DNA from: Butyricicoccus intestinisimiae | Lineage (GTDB): Bacteria; Bacillota; Clostridia; Oscillospirales; Butyricicoccaceae | Direction: 5' to 3' | Length of the DNA stretch: 64,000 nucleotides | Assembly: GCF_018918345.1 (NCBI RefSeq) | Contig: NZ_JAHLQI010000001.1 | Span: forward strand, 372,001-436,000 | In this document: positions 16,341-26,127 of the stretch, one piece after another | Layout of the letters: every line of letters begins with the position of its first letter | Numbering within the stretch: position 1 is the first letter of the stretch | Notes under the pieces: model-generated | Told to the model about the DNA's origin: nothing | What the model saw: the letters and a program-made list of their open reading frames with translations, nothing else | The model's database searches: none | Made by a program: the position numbers and the translations under genes

Positions 16341-16389
16341 TACCACAAACCTCCTTTATTGAAGGAAAAAGAATATAAAATTCTTATGA

Positions 16390-19029
16390 TTACTTAACAA
16401 TACCGGCAACTACAGAACAAACTGCCTGCAGTGCCTCATCCAGCTTCTCCGGCTTCTTGCCGCCTGCGGATGCGGAGTCCGGACGACCGCCGCCGCCACC
16501 GCCGCACAGCTTTGCAACTTCCTTGATGATCTTGCCAGCGTGTGCACCAGCCTTGACAGCATCCTTGCCAGCTACACACAGCAGCTGAATCTTGCTCTCA
16601 CCGGTAACCGTTGCCAGAACAGCAACGCCATTTGCATTGCGCTCCTTGAGGATGTCACCAATCGAACGCATAACCTCCGGCGTGTCATCAAGCTTGGCTG
16701 CGATAACAGAAACGCCGTTGACGTCTTCTGCAGCGTTCAGCAGTTCAGATAGCTTCATCTCTGCAATCTTGCTGTTCAGGCTGTCTACATTGCGCGTCAG
16801 ACCGCGAATTTCTTCAACGACCTGATCCGCACGCTGAACCAGATCGGTCGGGGTGGTCTTGAGTGCTGCTGCCGTGTCGTTCAGGGTCTTCTGGCGCTCC
16901 TCAAACAGCTCCAAGAACTTGCGGCCGGTCAGTGCTTCGATACGGCGCACACCAGCGGCAACAGAAGCTTCGCTGACAATCTTGAACATGCCTGCCTTTG
17001 CCGTGTTGTCCAAATGGGTGCCACCGCAGAATTCGATGGATACATCACCGGCGCGAACAACGCGAACGATGTCGCCGTACTTTTCTCCGAATAGAGCCAT
17101 TGCGCCGAGCTTCTTTGCCTCTTCAATCGGCATCTCGTCGGTGCGAACTTCCAGACCTTCCAGAATGATATTGTTGACGATGCTTTCGACCTTTGCAATC
17201 TCTTCCGGCGTCATAGCGGCAAAGTGTGTGAAGTCGAAACGAACATGGTCAGCATCGGTGTACGAACCGGCCTGTTCTACATGGCTGCCCAGTACCTGAC
17301 GCAGAGCTTCCTGCAACAGATGGGTTGCGGTATGAGAACGGCAGATTGCCTGACGGCGTTCCTTGTCAACCTTGCATACCAGCGTGTCGCCGCGGCTGAC
17401 AACACCGCTCTTTACAACACCGGAGTGCAGATAAATGCGGCCGTCGCCGTTTTTCTGTACATTGGTAATTTCAATCTCGCAGTCACCGTGGGACATGGTG
17501 CCGTAATCCGGTACCTGACCGCCCATCTCAGCGTAGAACGGGGTCTTATCCAGAACAACGGTTACCTTGGAACCGGCGCGAACCGCATCCGTGCTCTCGC
17601 CTTCAGAAACCAGAGCGAGTACATTGCCCTCTGCTTCCAGCTGCGTGTATCCGCAGAATTCGGTCTTGAGAGACTTGTCCAGACCCAGATCTTCGGAAGC
17701 CCAGCCGACATCGCCCATGCGCTTGCGGTCCTCACGGGAACGTTCCTTCTGCTCCTGAATCAGAGCGTCAAAGCCGTCGCGATCGGTGCTCATGCCCTGT
17801 TCTTCCAGAATTTCAATTGTCAGATCAATCGGGAAACCGTAGGTATCATGCAGCTTGAATGCATCGGCAGCCGGAAGCTCCTTAGAACCTGCATTCTTTG
17901 CCTTCTCGATCATATCGTGCAGAATGGACAGACCAGCGTCAACCGTTGCATCGAAGCGCTCTTCCTCCACCTGAATAACCTTGCGAATGTACTCCTGCTT
18001 CTCAATCAGAGCCGGATATGCGCCGCCGCTTTCGTGAATAACCGTATCACATACCTTGTACAGGAACGGCTCGTTGATGCCGAGCAGCTTGCCATGACGG
18101 GCAGCGCGGCGCAGCAGACGGCGCAGCACGTAGCCGCGGCCTTCGTTGGACGGGATAACGCCGTCGCAAATCATCATAACTGTGGAACGGATATGGTCGG
18201 TGATAACGCGCAGAGATACATCGGTCTTGTACGATTCGCCGTACGTCTTGCCGGAAATCTTAGACACGTGATCCGTAATATTCTTAACGGTATCTACATC
18301 GAACAGGGAATCTACGTCCTGCATAACAACAGCCAAACGCTCCAAGCCCATGCCGGTGTCGATGTTTTTCTGAATCAGGTCGGTGTAGTTGCCGTGGCCA
18401 TCATTGTTGAACTGGGAGAATACGTTGTTCCATACTTCCATATAACGGTCGCAGTCACAGCCTACGGTACAACCCGGCTTGCCGCAGCCATACTTTTCGC
18501 CGCGGTCAAAATAAATCTCCGAGCACGGACCGCACGGACCGGAGCCATGCTCCCAGAAGTTATCTTCCTTGCCAAAACGGAAAATGCGATCCGCCGGCAC
18601 ACCGATCTTCTTGTTCCAAATCTCAAATGCCTCGTCATCGTTTTCATAGATAGACGGGTACAGACGATCTTCCGGAATTTCCATTACCTTGGTCAGAAAC
18701 TCCCAGCTCCAAGTGATGGCTTCTTCCTTGAAGTAATCGCCAAAAGAGAAGTTGCCGAGCATTTCGAAGAAGGTGCCGTGACGAGCGGTCTTGCCTACAT
18801 TCTCGATGTCGCCGGTACGGATACATTTCTGGCAGGTCGTCACGCGGCGGCGCGGCGGCTCCTGCTCACCGGTAAAGTACGGCTTCAGCGGTGCCATGCC
18901 GGAATTGATCAGCAGCAGGGACTTATCGCCCTGCGGGATCAACGAAAAGCTCGGCAGACGCAGATGGCCTTTTGATTCAAAGAATTCGAGAAACTTTTCA
19001 CGAATCTCATTCAAACCCATGTAATGCAT
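16390..19029 (-). CDS. alaS: Alanyl-tRNA synthetase
   Basis: 879 residues from the ATG at 19029 (MHYMGLNEIREK), which has GGAGG seven bases upstream. The class II core is at the N-terminus (RHGTFFEMLGNFSFGDYF), the editing domain carries HTATHLL and CGGTHLDNT, and the C-Ala domain ends in a glycine run before RPDSASAGGK. All expected parts are there. Expression is controlled by the T-box leader just upstream. It charges tRNA-Ala and removes mischarged Ser/Gly. Confidence 0.97.
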   Translation of the reverse strand: MHYMGLNEIREKFLEFFESKGHLRLPSFSLIPQGDKSLLLINSGMAPLKPYFTGEQEPPRRRVTTCQKCIRTGDIENVGKTARHGTFFEMLGNFSFGDYFKEEAITWSWEFLTKVMEIPEDRLYPSIYENDDEAFEIWNKKIGVPADRIFRFGKEDNFWEHGSGPCGPCSEIYFDRGEKYGCGKPGCTVGCDCDRYMEVWNNVFSQFNNDGHGNYTDLIQKNIDTGMGLERLAVVMQDVDSLFDVDTVKNITDHVSKISGKTYGESYKTDVSLRVITDHIRSTVMMICDGVIPSNEGRGYVLRRLLRRAARHGKLLGINEPFLYKVCDTVIHESGGAYPALIEKQEYIRKVIQVEEERFDATVDAGLSILHDMIEKAKNAGSKELPAADAFKLHDTYGFPIDLTIEILEEQGMSTDRDGFDALIQEQKERSREDRKRMGDVGWASEDLGLDKSLKTEFCGYTQLEAEGNVLALVSEGESTDAVRAGSKVTVVLDKTPFYAEMGGQVPDYGTMSHGDCEIEITNVQKNGDGRIYLHSGVVKSGVVSRGDTLVCKVDKERRQAICRSHTATHLLQEALRQVLGSHVEQAGSYTDADHVRFDFTHFAAMTPEEIAKVESIVNNIILEGLEVRTDEMPIEEAKKLGAMALFGEKYGDIVRVVRAGDVSIEFCGGTHLDNTAKAGMFKIVSEASVAAGVRRIEALTGRKFLELFEERQKTLNDTAAALKTTPTDLVQRADQVVEEIRGLTRNVDSLNSKIAEMKLSELLNAAEDVNGVSVIAAKLDDTPEVMRSIGDILKERNANGVAVLATVTGESKIQLLCVAGKDAVKAGAHAGKIIKEVAKLCGGGGGGRPDSASAGGKKPEKLDEALQAVCSVVAGIVK

Positions 19030-19094
19030 ACATTTGCCTCCATATGATATTAAAATAAATTTTAAACAACCGATATCCGTCATACAAACAAAAA

Positions 19095-19325
19095 AGCCCT
19101 CGCCCCAACAATAGGGGCGAAGGCTATAGCTCTACGCGGTACCACCCTAATTTGCCGCTGTGCGGCATCTCAGTGAGCCCTTAACGCGGGCAGACGACTC
19201 GGTTTATTCCGAATAGCTCAGAAGCAGCTGACCGTGTTCCGCTCTGCAAGGCTTCCACCGTCCCCTGCTCTCTAGTAGGCTTATCCACTGTCTCATTTCG
19301 TCATCGCCATTTTGGTTGTATAACA
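19095..19325 (-). promoter_or_regulatory. T-box riboswitch controlling alaS
   Basis: On the minus strand the T-box sequence AGGGTGGTACCGCG (plus 19135-19148) precedes a terminator, AGCCTTCGCCCC pairing with GGGGCGAGGGCT and a T-run (19095-19125). About 180 bases of stem I region lie between that and the promoter. The T-box UGGN binds the uncharged tRNA-Ala acceptor end and favours the antiterminator. The alanine specifier codon was not assigned. Confidence 0.93.
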
Positions 19326-19331
19326 AATTTT

Positions 19332-19359
19332 ATTATACAGTTTTTCCACGAGATGTCAA
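19332..19359 (-). promoter_or_regulatory. Promoter of the alaS T-box transcript
   Basis: TTGACA, 16 bases, TATAAT on the minus strand, with TG directly before the -10. Confidence 0.75.
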
Positions 19360-19364
19360 GGGTG

Positions 19365-20618
19365 TTATGCTTTTTTAATCGGATTTGCCGCTTTTTCCTT
19401 GCGCAGAATCGAGAACTCCGAAACCTGGAACGGGAATTTGAGATGAATGCGCATCATTGCCGAACGCGCCGCATCCAGCACTTCGCCGTCATCGTTGGTC
19501 ATGTTCTCGACCTTAAACGAGTAAACCGGCTTGCCCGGCTGCATCAGTTCCAGTGTGTCGCCGCTGAAGAATCGGTTTTTCAGAACAAAAACCGCGTTGC
19601 CATCCTCATCGCAGCTGTCAAACAGACCGGAGATTTCCCAGTCTCGAATGTACATGACATCCGGATAGTACTGACCCTTCGGATCTCTGCCGAAGTAGAA
19701 GCCGGTAAAATACTCGCGGTGGCTGATTTTTCCGATTTCTTCTCGAATGTCCTCCGGAACCTTAAAATCCGGTGTCGGATTTTCAAAATATGCATCAATG
19801 GCGCGGCGATACGACGCGGTAATACCTGCGGTGTAATACGCTGTCTTGGCGCGGCCTTCGATTTTGAACGAGGTGACACCTGCTTCAATCAGCTCCGGAA
19901 TGTGGTCAATCATGCACATATCTTTGGAATTGTACAGATACGTGCCGCGCTCGTCCTCATCGACCGGAAAATACTGTCCCGGGCGCTTTTCTTCCATCAG
20001 CGCGTATTTCCAGCGGCACGACTGCGCACAGGCGCCGTGGTTCGCATCTCTGCCGGTTGTATAGTTGGAAATCAGACAGCGGCCGGAGTACGAAATGCAC
20101 ATCGCTCCGTGCACAAAACATTCGATCTCCACCTCCGGCGGGATGTGGTCGCGGATGGTTTTGATTTCTTTCAGTGTCAGCTCACGTGCCAATACAATGC
20201 GCTCAGCGCCCATATCCACCCAGAACTGCGCCGCCTCATAGTTGAGGATGCTGGCCTGCGTGCTGATGTGCAGCGGCATGTTCGGAACAATACGCTTTGC
20301 TACGCGAATGACGCCCAAATCCGACACGATAATCGCATCGGCATGATAGAGATACAGCTTTTTCAGATACTCCTCCAGCTCCGGAAACTCCGGAGATCTG
20401 GGAGAAATATTGACCGTCACATAGATTTTGACACCGCGCTCATGCGCATAGGCGATGCCATCGCGCAGCTCTTCATCCGAAAAATTGCCGGATGCCGCGC
20501 GCATGCCAAAGTGTTTTCCGGCGAGATATACTGCATCTGCGCCGTACGCAATGGCGTACTTCAGGCGCTCCATATCTCCTGCCGGCGCCAAAACTTCAGG
20601 TTTGTTCATATTATCCAT
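19365..20618 (-). CDS. U32-family protein, tRNA uridine hydroxylation type (TrhP/YegQ-like)
   Basis: 417 residues, N-terminal U32 domain (KPEVLAPAGDMERLKYAIAY). The cysteine set HGAMCISYSGRC and GACAQSCRWKY is typical of the iron-sulfur site of this family. The C-terminal part matches the collagenase-associated segment. Members were long called peptidases, but several act in prephenate-dependent hydroxylation of tRNA U34; that role is family knowledge. It follows mltG by 14 bases. The first two ATGs (20618, 20609) are both possible starts. Confidence 0.85.
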   Translation of the reverse strand: MDNMNKPEVLAPAGDMERLKYAIAYGADAVYLAGKHFGMRAASGNFSDEELRDGIAYAHERGVKIYVTVNISPRSPEFPELEEYLKKLYLYHADAIIVSDLGVIRVAKRIVPNMPLHISTQASILNYEAAQFWVDMGAERIVLARELTLKEIKTIRDHIPPEVEIECFVHGAMCISYSGRCLISNYTTGRDANHGACAQSCRWKYALMEEKRPGQYFPVDEDERGTYLYNSKDMCMIDHIPELIEAGVTSFKIEGRAKTAYYTAGITASYRRAIDAYFENPTPDFKVPEDIREEIGKISHREYFTGFYFGRDPKGQYYPDVMYIRDWEISGLFDSCDEDGNAVFVLKNRFFSGDTLELMQPGKPVYSFKVENMTNDDGEVLDAARSAMMRIHLKFPFQVSEFSILRKEKAANPIKKA

Positions 20619-20632
20619 TCCATTCTTACGTT

Positions 20633-21706
20633 TTAATTAGATTTCGCTTCTGCTTCGAGCTGAGCAATGTTTTTGTTGTGGTCTGCCAGTGTCTTTGCAT
20701 ACAAATGCTTGGTTCCGGCATCATCTGCGACAAAGTAATAATAATCGGTCTGGTTCGGGTTTGCCGCCGCCTCGAGTGCATCCATACCCGGATTGCAAAT
20801 CGATCCCGGCGGCAGTCCCTTGGATGTATACGTGTTATACGGGCTGTCCGATTTCAAATCTGCTTTGGTCAGATTTTTGTGTCCGACTGCGTATACAACC
20901 GTCGTGTCCATGTTCAGATACGGATATTCGGATGCATTGTTCAATCGGTTGTGGATGACACTGGATACGTTGTACATGTCCTCGGAATTGACGGATTCCT
21001 TCTGTGTGATCGACGCGATAATTACCATGTCAGAGACGGACAAATCCTTTTCCTTGCAGATCTGCGCCAGGCTCTTGCCGTTGGATGCATCATTGAGCTT
21101 GTTTTCAAAGTTGCCGAGCATCTTGTTGATGATCGTATCCGCAGAATCGCTGAGATAAAATTCATATGTATCCGGGAACAGGTATCCCTCCAACCGATTG
21201 GTCTGATTGCCCAGATCGTCCGGCAGGAAATCGTAGTTAAACGTATCGTTCTGCAGTGCAGACTGAAGCTCCTGCTTGGAGCTGAGTCCGTTTTTAACCA
21301 GTGTATCAACAATTTCGTTGACGGTATAGCCTTCCGGAATGGTGACAGTCACCGTGCTCTTACTGGTCAGACGAATCTGGTTAACAATGGCGCGGTAGTC
21401 CATGTTGGAGTTGAGCGTCCACATACCCGGACGGAACTCAACGTCTTTATAAACTGTGCTGGTAAACAGATGGAACAACGAGCCGTAATGAATCACGCCG
21501 CTTTTATCCAGCAGCTTGGATACCTCGCCCACCGTTGCATCCTCCGGAATGGTAACTGTGATGTCTTTGTCCGGCTTTGCAAGGGCAAAGAGGTCATTGC
21601 TCAGCAAAATACCGCTTCCTGCCAGCACGGCGGAAATGACAAAAATCGTCACCAGATACTTGATGGTACCGCCGATACGCTTTTTCTTTTTTTTGTTCGA
21701 TTTCAT
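20633..21706 (-). CDS. mltG: Endolytic peptidoglycan transglycosylase
   Basis: 357 residues. A lysine-rich cytoplasmic start is followed by one membrane anchor (about 15-37), a LysM-like region and the YceG catalytic domain: LEGYLFPDTYEF, ASITQKES, then NTYTSKGLPPGSICNPG. MltG cuts nascent glycan strands and sets their length. The segment aligned with the EKE(T/A) catalytic motif reads QKES, keeping one glutamate. Located upstream of the U32 gene and downstream of a CPBP protease, likely one operon. Confidence 0.93.
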   Translation of the reverse strand: MKSNKKKKKRIGGTIKYLVTIFVISAVLAGSGILLSNDLFALAKPDKDITVTIPEDATVGEVSKLLDKSGVIHYGSLFHLFTSTVYKDVEFRPGMWTLNSNMDYRAIVNQIRLTSKSTVTVTIPEGYTVNEIVDTLVKNGLSSKQELQSALQNDTFNYDFLPDDLGNQTNRLEGYLFPDTYEFYLSDSADTIINKMLGNFENKLNDASNGKSLAQICKEKDLSVSDMVIIASITQKESVNSEDMYNVSSVIHNRLNNASEYPYLNMDTTVVYAVGHKNLTKADLKSDSPYNTYTSKGLPPGSICNPGMDALEAAANPNQTDYYYFVADDAGTKHLYAKTLADHNKNIAQLEAEAKSN

Positions 21707-21725
21707 ATCTCTATCCTTTCTGATG

Positions 21726-22619
21726 TTATTTTAGGACAATTCGAATGATAAAGCTGGAAATAAAGATGAAAAATCCCGGATTAACGACACAATCTCGCAC
21801 GGCATCCCATTTTGTCGATGGATTTGGCTTCATCTTGCGTAAATTCCCGCGCTGAATCTGGGTTTCCAGCGAACGCAGCGTCAAATACAGCGTCAGCAGG
21901 AATAAAATCACGTTGATAAACGTGAAGTATTTCCAGATGCCAAAGGAACTGTACAAATGAATCAGATAATTGATAATGTAATAATAACAGTTGTTGATGA
22001 TGTGCGCAAGGATTGCTGGCCAGATGGAGTCAAACATGTAAACCAAATAGGCATAGGCACAGCCGGCAATCAGCGGGCCAACAAAGCTGAGCAAAGAGCC
22101 GTGCAGCATGGCAAAGCAGACACCGCTCAGCACGATGCTGACAACGGTTCCCGCCCTGCACTCAAAAGAGGAAAACAAGGCGCCGCGCACAAACAATTCT
22201 TCCACAATGGGAGAGAACACAACAATGCCCAGAAAGCTGAGGAAACCGTAATGATTTCCCGCGCCGCTTGTCGTAATCATCGCGCTGATGTCAATGTCGT
22301 TCGCACCGCACACAACATAAGCGACCAAATTGCTGAGAAACGACAAAAAAGAAACCGCAAGGGCAAATTTTACCGTAAATCCAAAGTACACAGGCAGCTT
22401 GTCCGGCTGCTTTTCCCATCGAAAATTCAGCCGGAAATTTTGATCTTGGGATTTATACAAGCAATATGTCGGCGGAACAAACGCTAAAAGTTCAATGAGA
22501 ACAATGCCAAGGGATGGAAAACGGGAAAAAACAAAGTCAAATCCCATGCCGCACACCATCAAGATGACAAAGCTGGCGAACAGCATCAGACCCGGCAAAA
22601 TTGTTGCTTTATTTTTCAT
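21726..22619 (-). CDS. CPBP-family intramembrane glutamic protease
   Basis: 297 residues with about eight membrane segments. The Abi/CPBP motifs are EELFVRGALFSSFE (about 140-153), MLHGSLLSF and AHIINNCYYY, giving the paired glutamates and histidines of the family. Members process prenylated or signal peptides; substrate unknown here. Overlaps the fau gene by 11 bases. Confidence 0.88.
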   Translation of the reverse strand: MKNKATILPGLMLFASFVILMVCGMGFDFVFSRFPSLGIVLIELLAFVPPTYCLYKSQDQNFRLNFRWEKQPDKLPVYFGFTVKFALAVSFLSFLSNLVAYVVCGANDIDISAMITTSGAGNHYGFLSFLGIVVFSPIVEELFVRGALFSSFECRAGTVVSIVLSGVCFAMLHGSLLSFVGPLIAGCAYAYLVYMFDSIWPAILAHIINNCYYYIINYLIHLYSSFGIWKYFTFINVILFLLTLYLTLRSLETQIQRGNLRKMKPNPSTKWDAVRDCVVNPGFFIFISSFIIRIVLK

Positions 22620-23190
22620 AAACGCGCATCACCTCGTTTTCTGTCACCACGCAGTCGCAGTGCATATCGTGCTGTTCTGCGGGAACCTGCTGCAAAAATC
22701 GTTCCTGCGCGCACAGCACCATGCGGCAGGCAGCTGTCTGCGGGAGAAATCGGTCATAAAATCCGCCGCCGTATCCCAATCGGATGCCGGACGCATCGCA
22801 GGCGAGCGCAGGCACCAAACACAGGTCAATTTCTTCCGGTGCGATTTCCGGACACTGCTCTCCCGGCTCCGGAATGCCAAATGTCTGCTCGGTCAAATCC
22901 GCTTCCGAGCAGATTTGACGGGCAATCATGCGATGTCCCTTCAAACATTTGGGTACACAGACGCGCTTGCCGCGCTGCCGCGCATTGGCGAGAATCGCAT
23001 GGGTGTCGATTTCCTCGTCTGTCGACCAGTACGCAAAAATCGTTTGCGCCTGCCGATACTCCGGACTGTTTATCACGTGCTGACAGATTTGTCTGTCAAT
23101 CGCCTGTTTTTGCTGTCTCGGTGTCTCTCTGCGCAGCCGCAGCAGCTCGCCGCGCAGCTGCTTCTTTTGCTCAGCGACTCTCGATTCCAT
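22609..23190 (-). CDS. 5-formyltetrahydrofolate cyclo-ligase
   Basis: 193 residues from the ATG at 23190 (MESRVAEQKK), chosen because AGAAGG precedes it; longer frames would run deep into the DJ-1 gene. The signature GIRLGYGGGFYDRFL (nucleotide and folate site) lies near residue 137. It returns 5-formyl-THF to 5,10-methenyl-THF and so supports the folate used by ThyX. Overlaps the DJ-1 gene by 20 bases. Confidence 0.9.
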   Translation of the reverse strand: MESRVAEQKKQLRGELLRLRRETPRQQKQAIDRQICQHVINSPEYRQAQTIFAYWSTDEEIDTHAILANARQRGKRVCVPKCLKGHRMIARQICSEADLTEQTFGIPEPGEQCPEIAPEEIDLCLVPALACDASGIRLGYGGGFYDRFLPQTAACRMVLCAQERFLQQVPAEQHDMHCDCVVTENEVMRVYEK

Positions 23191-23710
23191 GGCGAACCTT
23201 CTCCACTGCCTCAGCACCGCGCAGAACTTCAACCATCTTGAGTCCCAATTCGATGGATGCCGCCGCGCCGCATGCGGTAATGATCTTGCCGTCCACGCAT
23301 ACCATGCAGTCCTTACGCACCTGCGCCTTGCCCATCTTCTCGTCTACGCTGAAATGGCAGACAGCCTGTTTTCCGTCCAGCACGCCTTTGGCAGCGAGAA
23401 CGGACGGTGCCGCACAAATGGCGGTCATGTAGCAGTCATGCTCCATGCAATATGCAATCGCACTGTCAATGACTGGCTTGTCGAAATAATTTTTGGTTCC
23501 GGGACCACCCGGCAAAAAAATCATCTCACAGTCGGACAAATCCAGCTGCTCCGGCGTAATGTCTGCTTCAATCGTAAAACCGAGCTTGCTCGTGATGGTC
23601 TTTCCGGTCACGCCGACACGCGTAAACGGAATGCCCGCACGGGACAGCATATCCAGCGGTGCAATCAGCTCGGTGTCCTCATAGCCGTCTACATGAAAAA
23701 CATATACCAT
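23171..23710 (-). CDS. DJ-1/PfpI-family protein (YajL-like)
   Basis: 179 residues. The nucleophilic elbow AICAAPSVLA carries the conserved cysteine (about residue 99), and GGPGTKNYFD is the preceding family loop. Usual length for DJ-1/ThiJ. Proposed roles in the family are glyoxalase or protein repair; none is proved for this one. Confidence 0.88.
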   Translation of the reverse strand: MVYVFHVDGYEDTELIAPLDMLSRAGIPFTRVGVTGKTITSKLGFTIEADITPEQLDLSDCEMIFLPGGPGTKNYFDKPVIDSAIAYCMEHDCYMTAICAAPSVLAAKGVLDGKQAVCHFSVDEKMGKAQVRKDCMVCVDGKIITACGAAASIELGLKMVEVLRGAEAVEKVRHGIESR

Positions 23711-23729
23711 GCCTGTCTGCCTCCTCTTA

Positions 23730-24551
23730 TCAATTCAATAACAGATTAAAATATCCATTCTGCACCGACGTGTCATCGTGATACCGGATGCAGCCTAATT
23801 TTTGCTTTGCACCTGCACCTGTCAGACGCAGAGTCCGGCAATGCAGCTGGTGCAGGATCGCCTGTGCCAGCTCATCCTGCTGCACACCGCAAATTTCCTG
23901 CGCCCACAGCTTGTCGGCGCCATCGTTCCAGACGAACGCATACGCGGTCAATGTCCCATCTTGCTCCAGACCATAGACACCCGCACCGAGCGCATCGAAC
24001 AATGCAATCTGCTGCTCCCAATCCGATTGTGAGCGCAGCAGACGCATATCCTGTGCCTGCATATACAAGCGGTTTAGCGCCGGAATATCTGCGCCGGTTA
24101 TGCGGCGCAGCGTGCCCGCGGTATTCTGTGTTTCTGCACACGTAACGATGCGGTCGGATACATAAAATGCGGTTCGATAGCCAAACTGCTCATAAAACCC
24201 GTACAGCCATTCCTCCTGCGGAATCAGGATAGATGCCGCTCTGCCTTGTTTGACATCCAGTTCAAACGAGGCCTGCAGCAAACGATCCATGCGGTGCTGT
24301 CTGCGGTACTCCGGTGCCGTGCAGGCGCCGTAAATATAGGTCACCGGACGCACACCGCGGCTGTCGCGCAGCTGATACGGCAGCATTTGCACCATAGCAC
24401 ACAGCACGCCGTCCTCTTCATCAACGAGTGTCACATCCGAACGATAGATGTTCGCAAAGAACCATTCTCGAAATGCCTCGTCACCTGGGAAGCAGCGTGT
24501 CCATAAATCAATGACCGCGTTCAAGTCCTGCTGTGCCGCAAATCGAATCAT
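23730..24551 (-). CDS. GNAT N-acetyltransferase, two-domain (Eis-like)
   Basis: 273 residues. The first half is a GNAT domain with CTAPEYRRQHRMDRLLQA as the acetyl-CoA loop; the second half is a diverged domain ending in the SCP2/Eis-type tail. The start overlaps the stop of the DUF2156 gene as ATGA, so both are translated together. Substrate unknown. Confidence 0.8.
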   Translation of the reverse strand: MIRFAAQQDLNAVIDLWTRCFPGDEAFREWFFANIYRSDVTLVDEEDGVLCAMVQMLPYQLRDSRGVRPVTYIYGACTAPEYRRQHRMDRLLQASFELDVKQGRAASILIPQEEWLYGFYEQFGYRTAFYVSDRIVTCAETQNTAGTLRRITGADIPALNRLYMQAQDMRLLRSQSDWEQQIALFDALGAGVYGLEQDGTLTAYAFVWNDGADKLWAQEICGVQQDELAQAILHQLHCRTLRLTGAGAKQKLGCIRYHDDTSVQNGYFNLLLN

Positions 24552-25450
24552 GCCTTCACCGCCATGTACTTCTTGCCCATCATGACCGGATGATAGGACA
24601 GCTTTGCCTTGCGCAGTCCTTCCAGACCCAAATCGTCCTCTCGGTTGACGTAGGTATACCCGTCCATGACGTGCTGCACAAACTGCTGGTTAATCATCGG
24701 ATATGCGCCGGGAATCGATGCCTCTGCCTTTTCCAGCTGCACGACAAACGTGTCATGGCTGACAGGACATCCCATCGTAAACGCAATGACCTTGCCATCC
24801 AGACGCAATATGCCGCCCTGCATACCGAGCGCTTCTCGATGATTGAGCGCCAGCGACACCGCGCAGGTTTCACCGGAGTACATCAGACCGTTCGGACAAT
24901 TGTCGCCGTCCTGCGCCCAGTGAATATGGAAGTCATACGCCTCCTGCTTGTTTTCATCGGTGATGGGTTCATATGACCAGCGGCCCTCGTAGGTCTTTTT
25001 AAAGCGGTTGACAAAATTGCGCTTGGACTGCAGCTTTTTGCCGGACAATGTTGCCATTTTGCTGACATCATAGATATAATCTGCGCCGTCAATATAATCA
25101 GAAATCATATAATATCCCGGCAAAACCGCCTCAAATTCTGCGATCATATCTTCCGGAATGCAGCAAAGGGTGAATGGTATGCCGCGTTCCTCCGCATCTG
25201 CCTCCAAGTCCAACATGACCCTTTTCAGATCACCGGAGCCAATCGGAGAGAGATACATCGGGGTTTTATCCGGAAATGTTTCCATCTTGATGAGCAAATA
25301 TCCTTCGTGCACGCAAATCTGCGTGTTGTAATGATCTTTCCAAATAAATAAATCCGTGAAGCAGTGCTCGCACAGGCGATAGTTCTGCTTGGACAGGCAA
25401 GCCTCTGCTTCTGTTTTGTCTTCTAATCGAATGGGGTGAAATGCTAACAT
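24548..25450 (-). CDS. DUF2156 protein, aminoacyl- or FemX-type acyltransferase fold
   Basis: 300 residues with a tandem GNAT outline: CCIPEDMIAEFEAVLPGYY, KKLQSKRNFVNRFKKTY and the final NREDDLGLEGLRKAKLSYHP. DUF2156 is the C-terminal part of MprF-type lysyl-phosphatidylglycerol synthases but also occurs alone, without membrane helices, as here. Function unknown; it might acylate a peptide or lipid from aminoacyl-tRNA. Confidence 0.8.
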   Translation of the reverse strand: MLAFHPIRLEDKTEAEACLSKQNYRLCEHCFTDLFIWKDHYNTQICVHEGYLLIKMETFPDKTPMYLSPIGSGDLKRVMLDLEADAEERGIPFTLCCIPEDMIAEFEAVLPGYYMISDYIDGADYIYDVSKMATLSGKKLQSKRNFVNRFKKTYEGRWSYEPITDENKQEAYDFHIHWAQDGDNCPNGLMYSGETCAVSLALNHREALGMQGGILRLDGKVIAFTMGCPVSHDTFVVQLEKAEASIPGAYPMINQQFVQHVMDGYTYVNREDDLGLEGLRKAKLSYHPVMMGKKYMAVKA

Positions 25451-25467
25451 AAAAAGAGAGATCTCCT

Positions 25468-26127
25468 TTAGAGAATCGTGTGAAGTACCTCGTCTACCAG
25501 CTGTGACGAAATATCTTCAATTGTGCGAATGGTTTTGCCGTCTGTGCACCGAATGCGGTGCCAGCCGAACTGCTCGGCGAGTTGAGAAGCCGTTTGATAG
25601 CACTGCTTCAAGTAACCGAGATCTTTTTCGTGGATGTCCTGTGTTTTTCCCTTCCGGTGCTCCAACAGATTCTTGACAGCTTCTGTAGGCATATCCAAAA
25701 AGAACACGTGATCCGGTGCCGGAATGCCCATGATGCGGTATTCAAAGTCGAACAGCCAGTCGAGAAAAGCCTTTTGTTCGTCACCTTCCAGCTTTGAGGC
25801 CTGATGCACGGCGTTGGAGGTTGTATAGCGATCCGCCAAAATGAGACCGCCGTTTTCATAATAGTCTTTCCACTCTGTCTGATAGGATGCATATCTGTCC
25901 ACAGCAAAGAACGTCGATGCCGTGTACGCGCTGACATCGTCCGGATGTGTACCGAACTGCCCGCCCAGATACATGCGAATGAGTGCGGAAGATTCTTCTT
26001 TGTAGCGCGGGAACACCAGACGGCGGTACTCTATGCCGCGCGCATCCAGTGCCTGACACAGCCGCTCAAATTGGGTGGATTTGCCTGAGGCGTCCGTTCC
26101 CTCTAAAACCAGCAGTTTTCCGCTCAT
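25468..26127 (-). CDS. tmk: Thymidylate kinase
   Basis: 219 residues. P-loop LEGTDASGKSTQF at the N-terminus, DRYTTSNAVHQ (DRX motif) near 98, and the lid region HRKGKTQDIHE. The start ATG shares bases with the thyX stop (ATGA) and has AGGAG upstream; a longer in-frame version starting at 26265 would lie within thyX. It converts dTMP, the ThyX product, to dTDP, so the overlap pairs successive steps. Confidence 0.93.
   Translation of the reverse strand: MSGKLLVLEGTDASGKSTQFERLCQALDARGIEYRRLVFPRYKEESSALIRMYLGGQFGTHPDDVSAYTASTFFAVDRYASYQTEWKDYYENGGLILADRYTTSNAVHQASKLEGDEQKAFLDWLFDFEYRIMGIPAPDHVFFLDMPTEAVKNLLEHRKGKTQDIHEKDLGYLKQCYQTASQLAEQFGWHRIRCTDGKTIRTIEDISSQLVDEVLHTIL

Noticed and set aside
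17224-18975. 583-codon open frame antisense to alaS
   Set aside because: alaS on the other strand is certain and full length; the frame is a shadow with no RBS and no recognisable motif.
19353-20636. 427-codon open frame antisense to the U32 gene
   Set aside because: Antisense shadow; the U32 cysteine motifs fix the coding strand.
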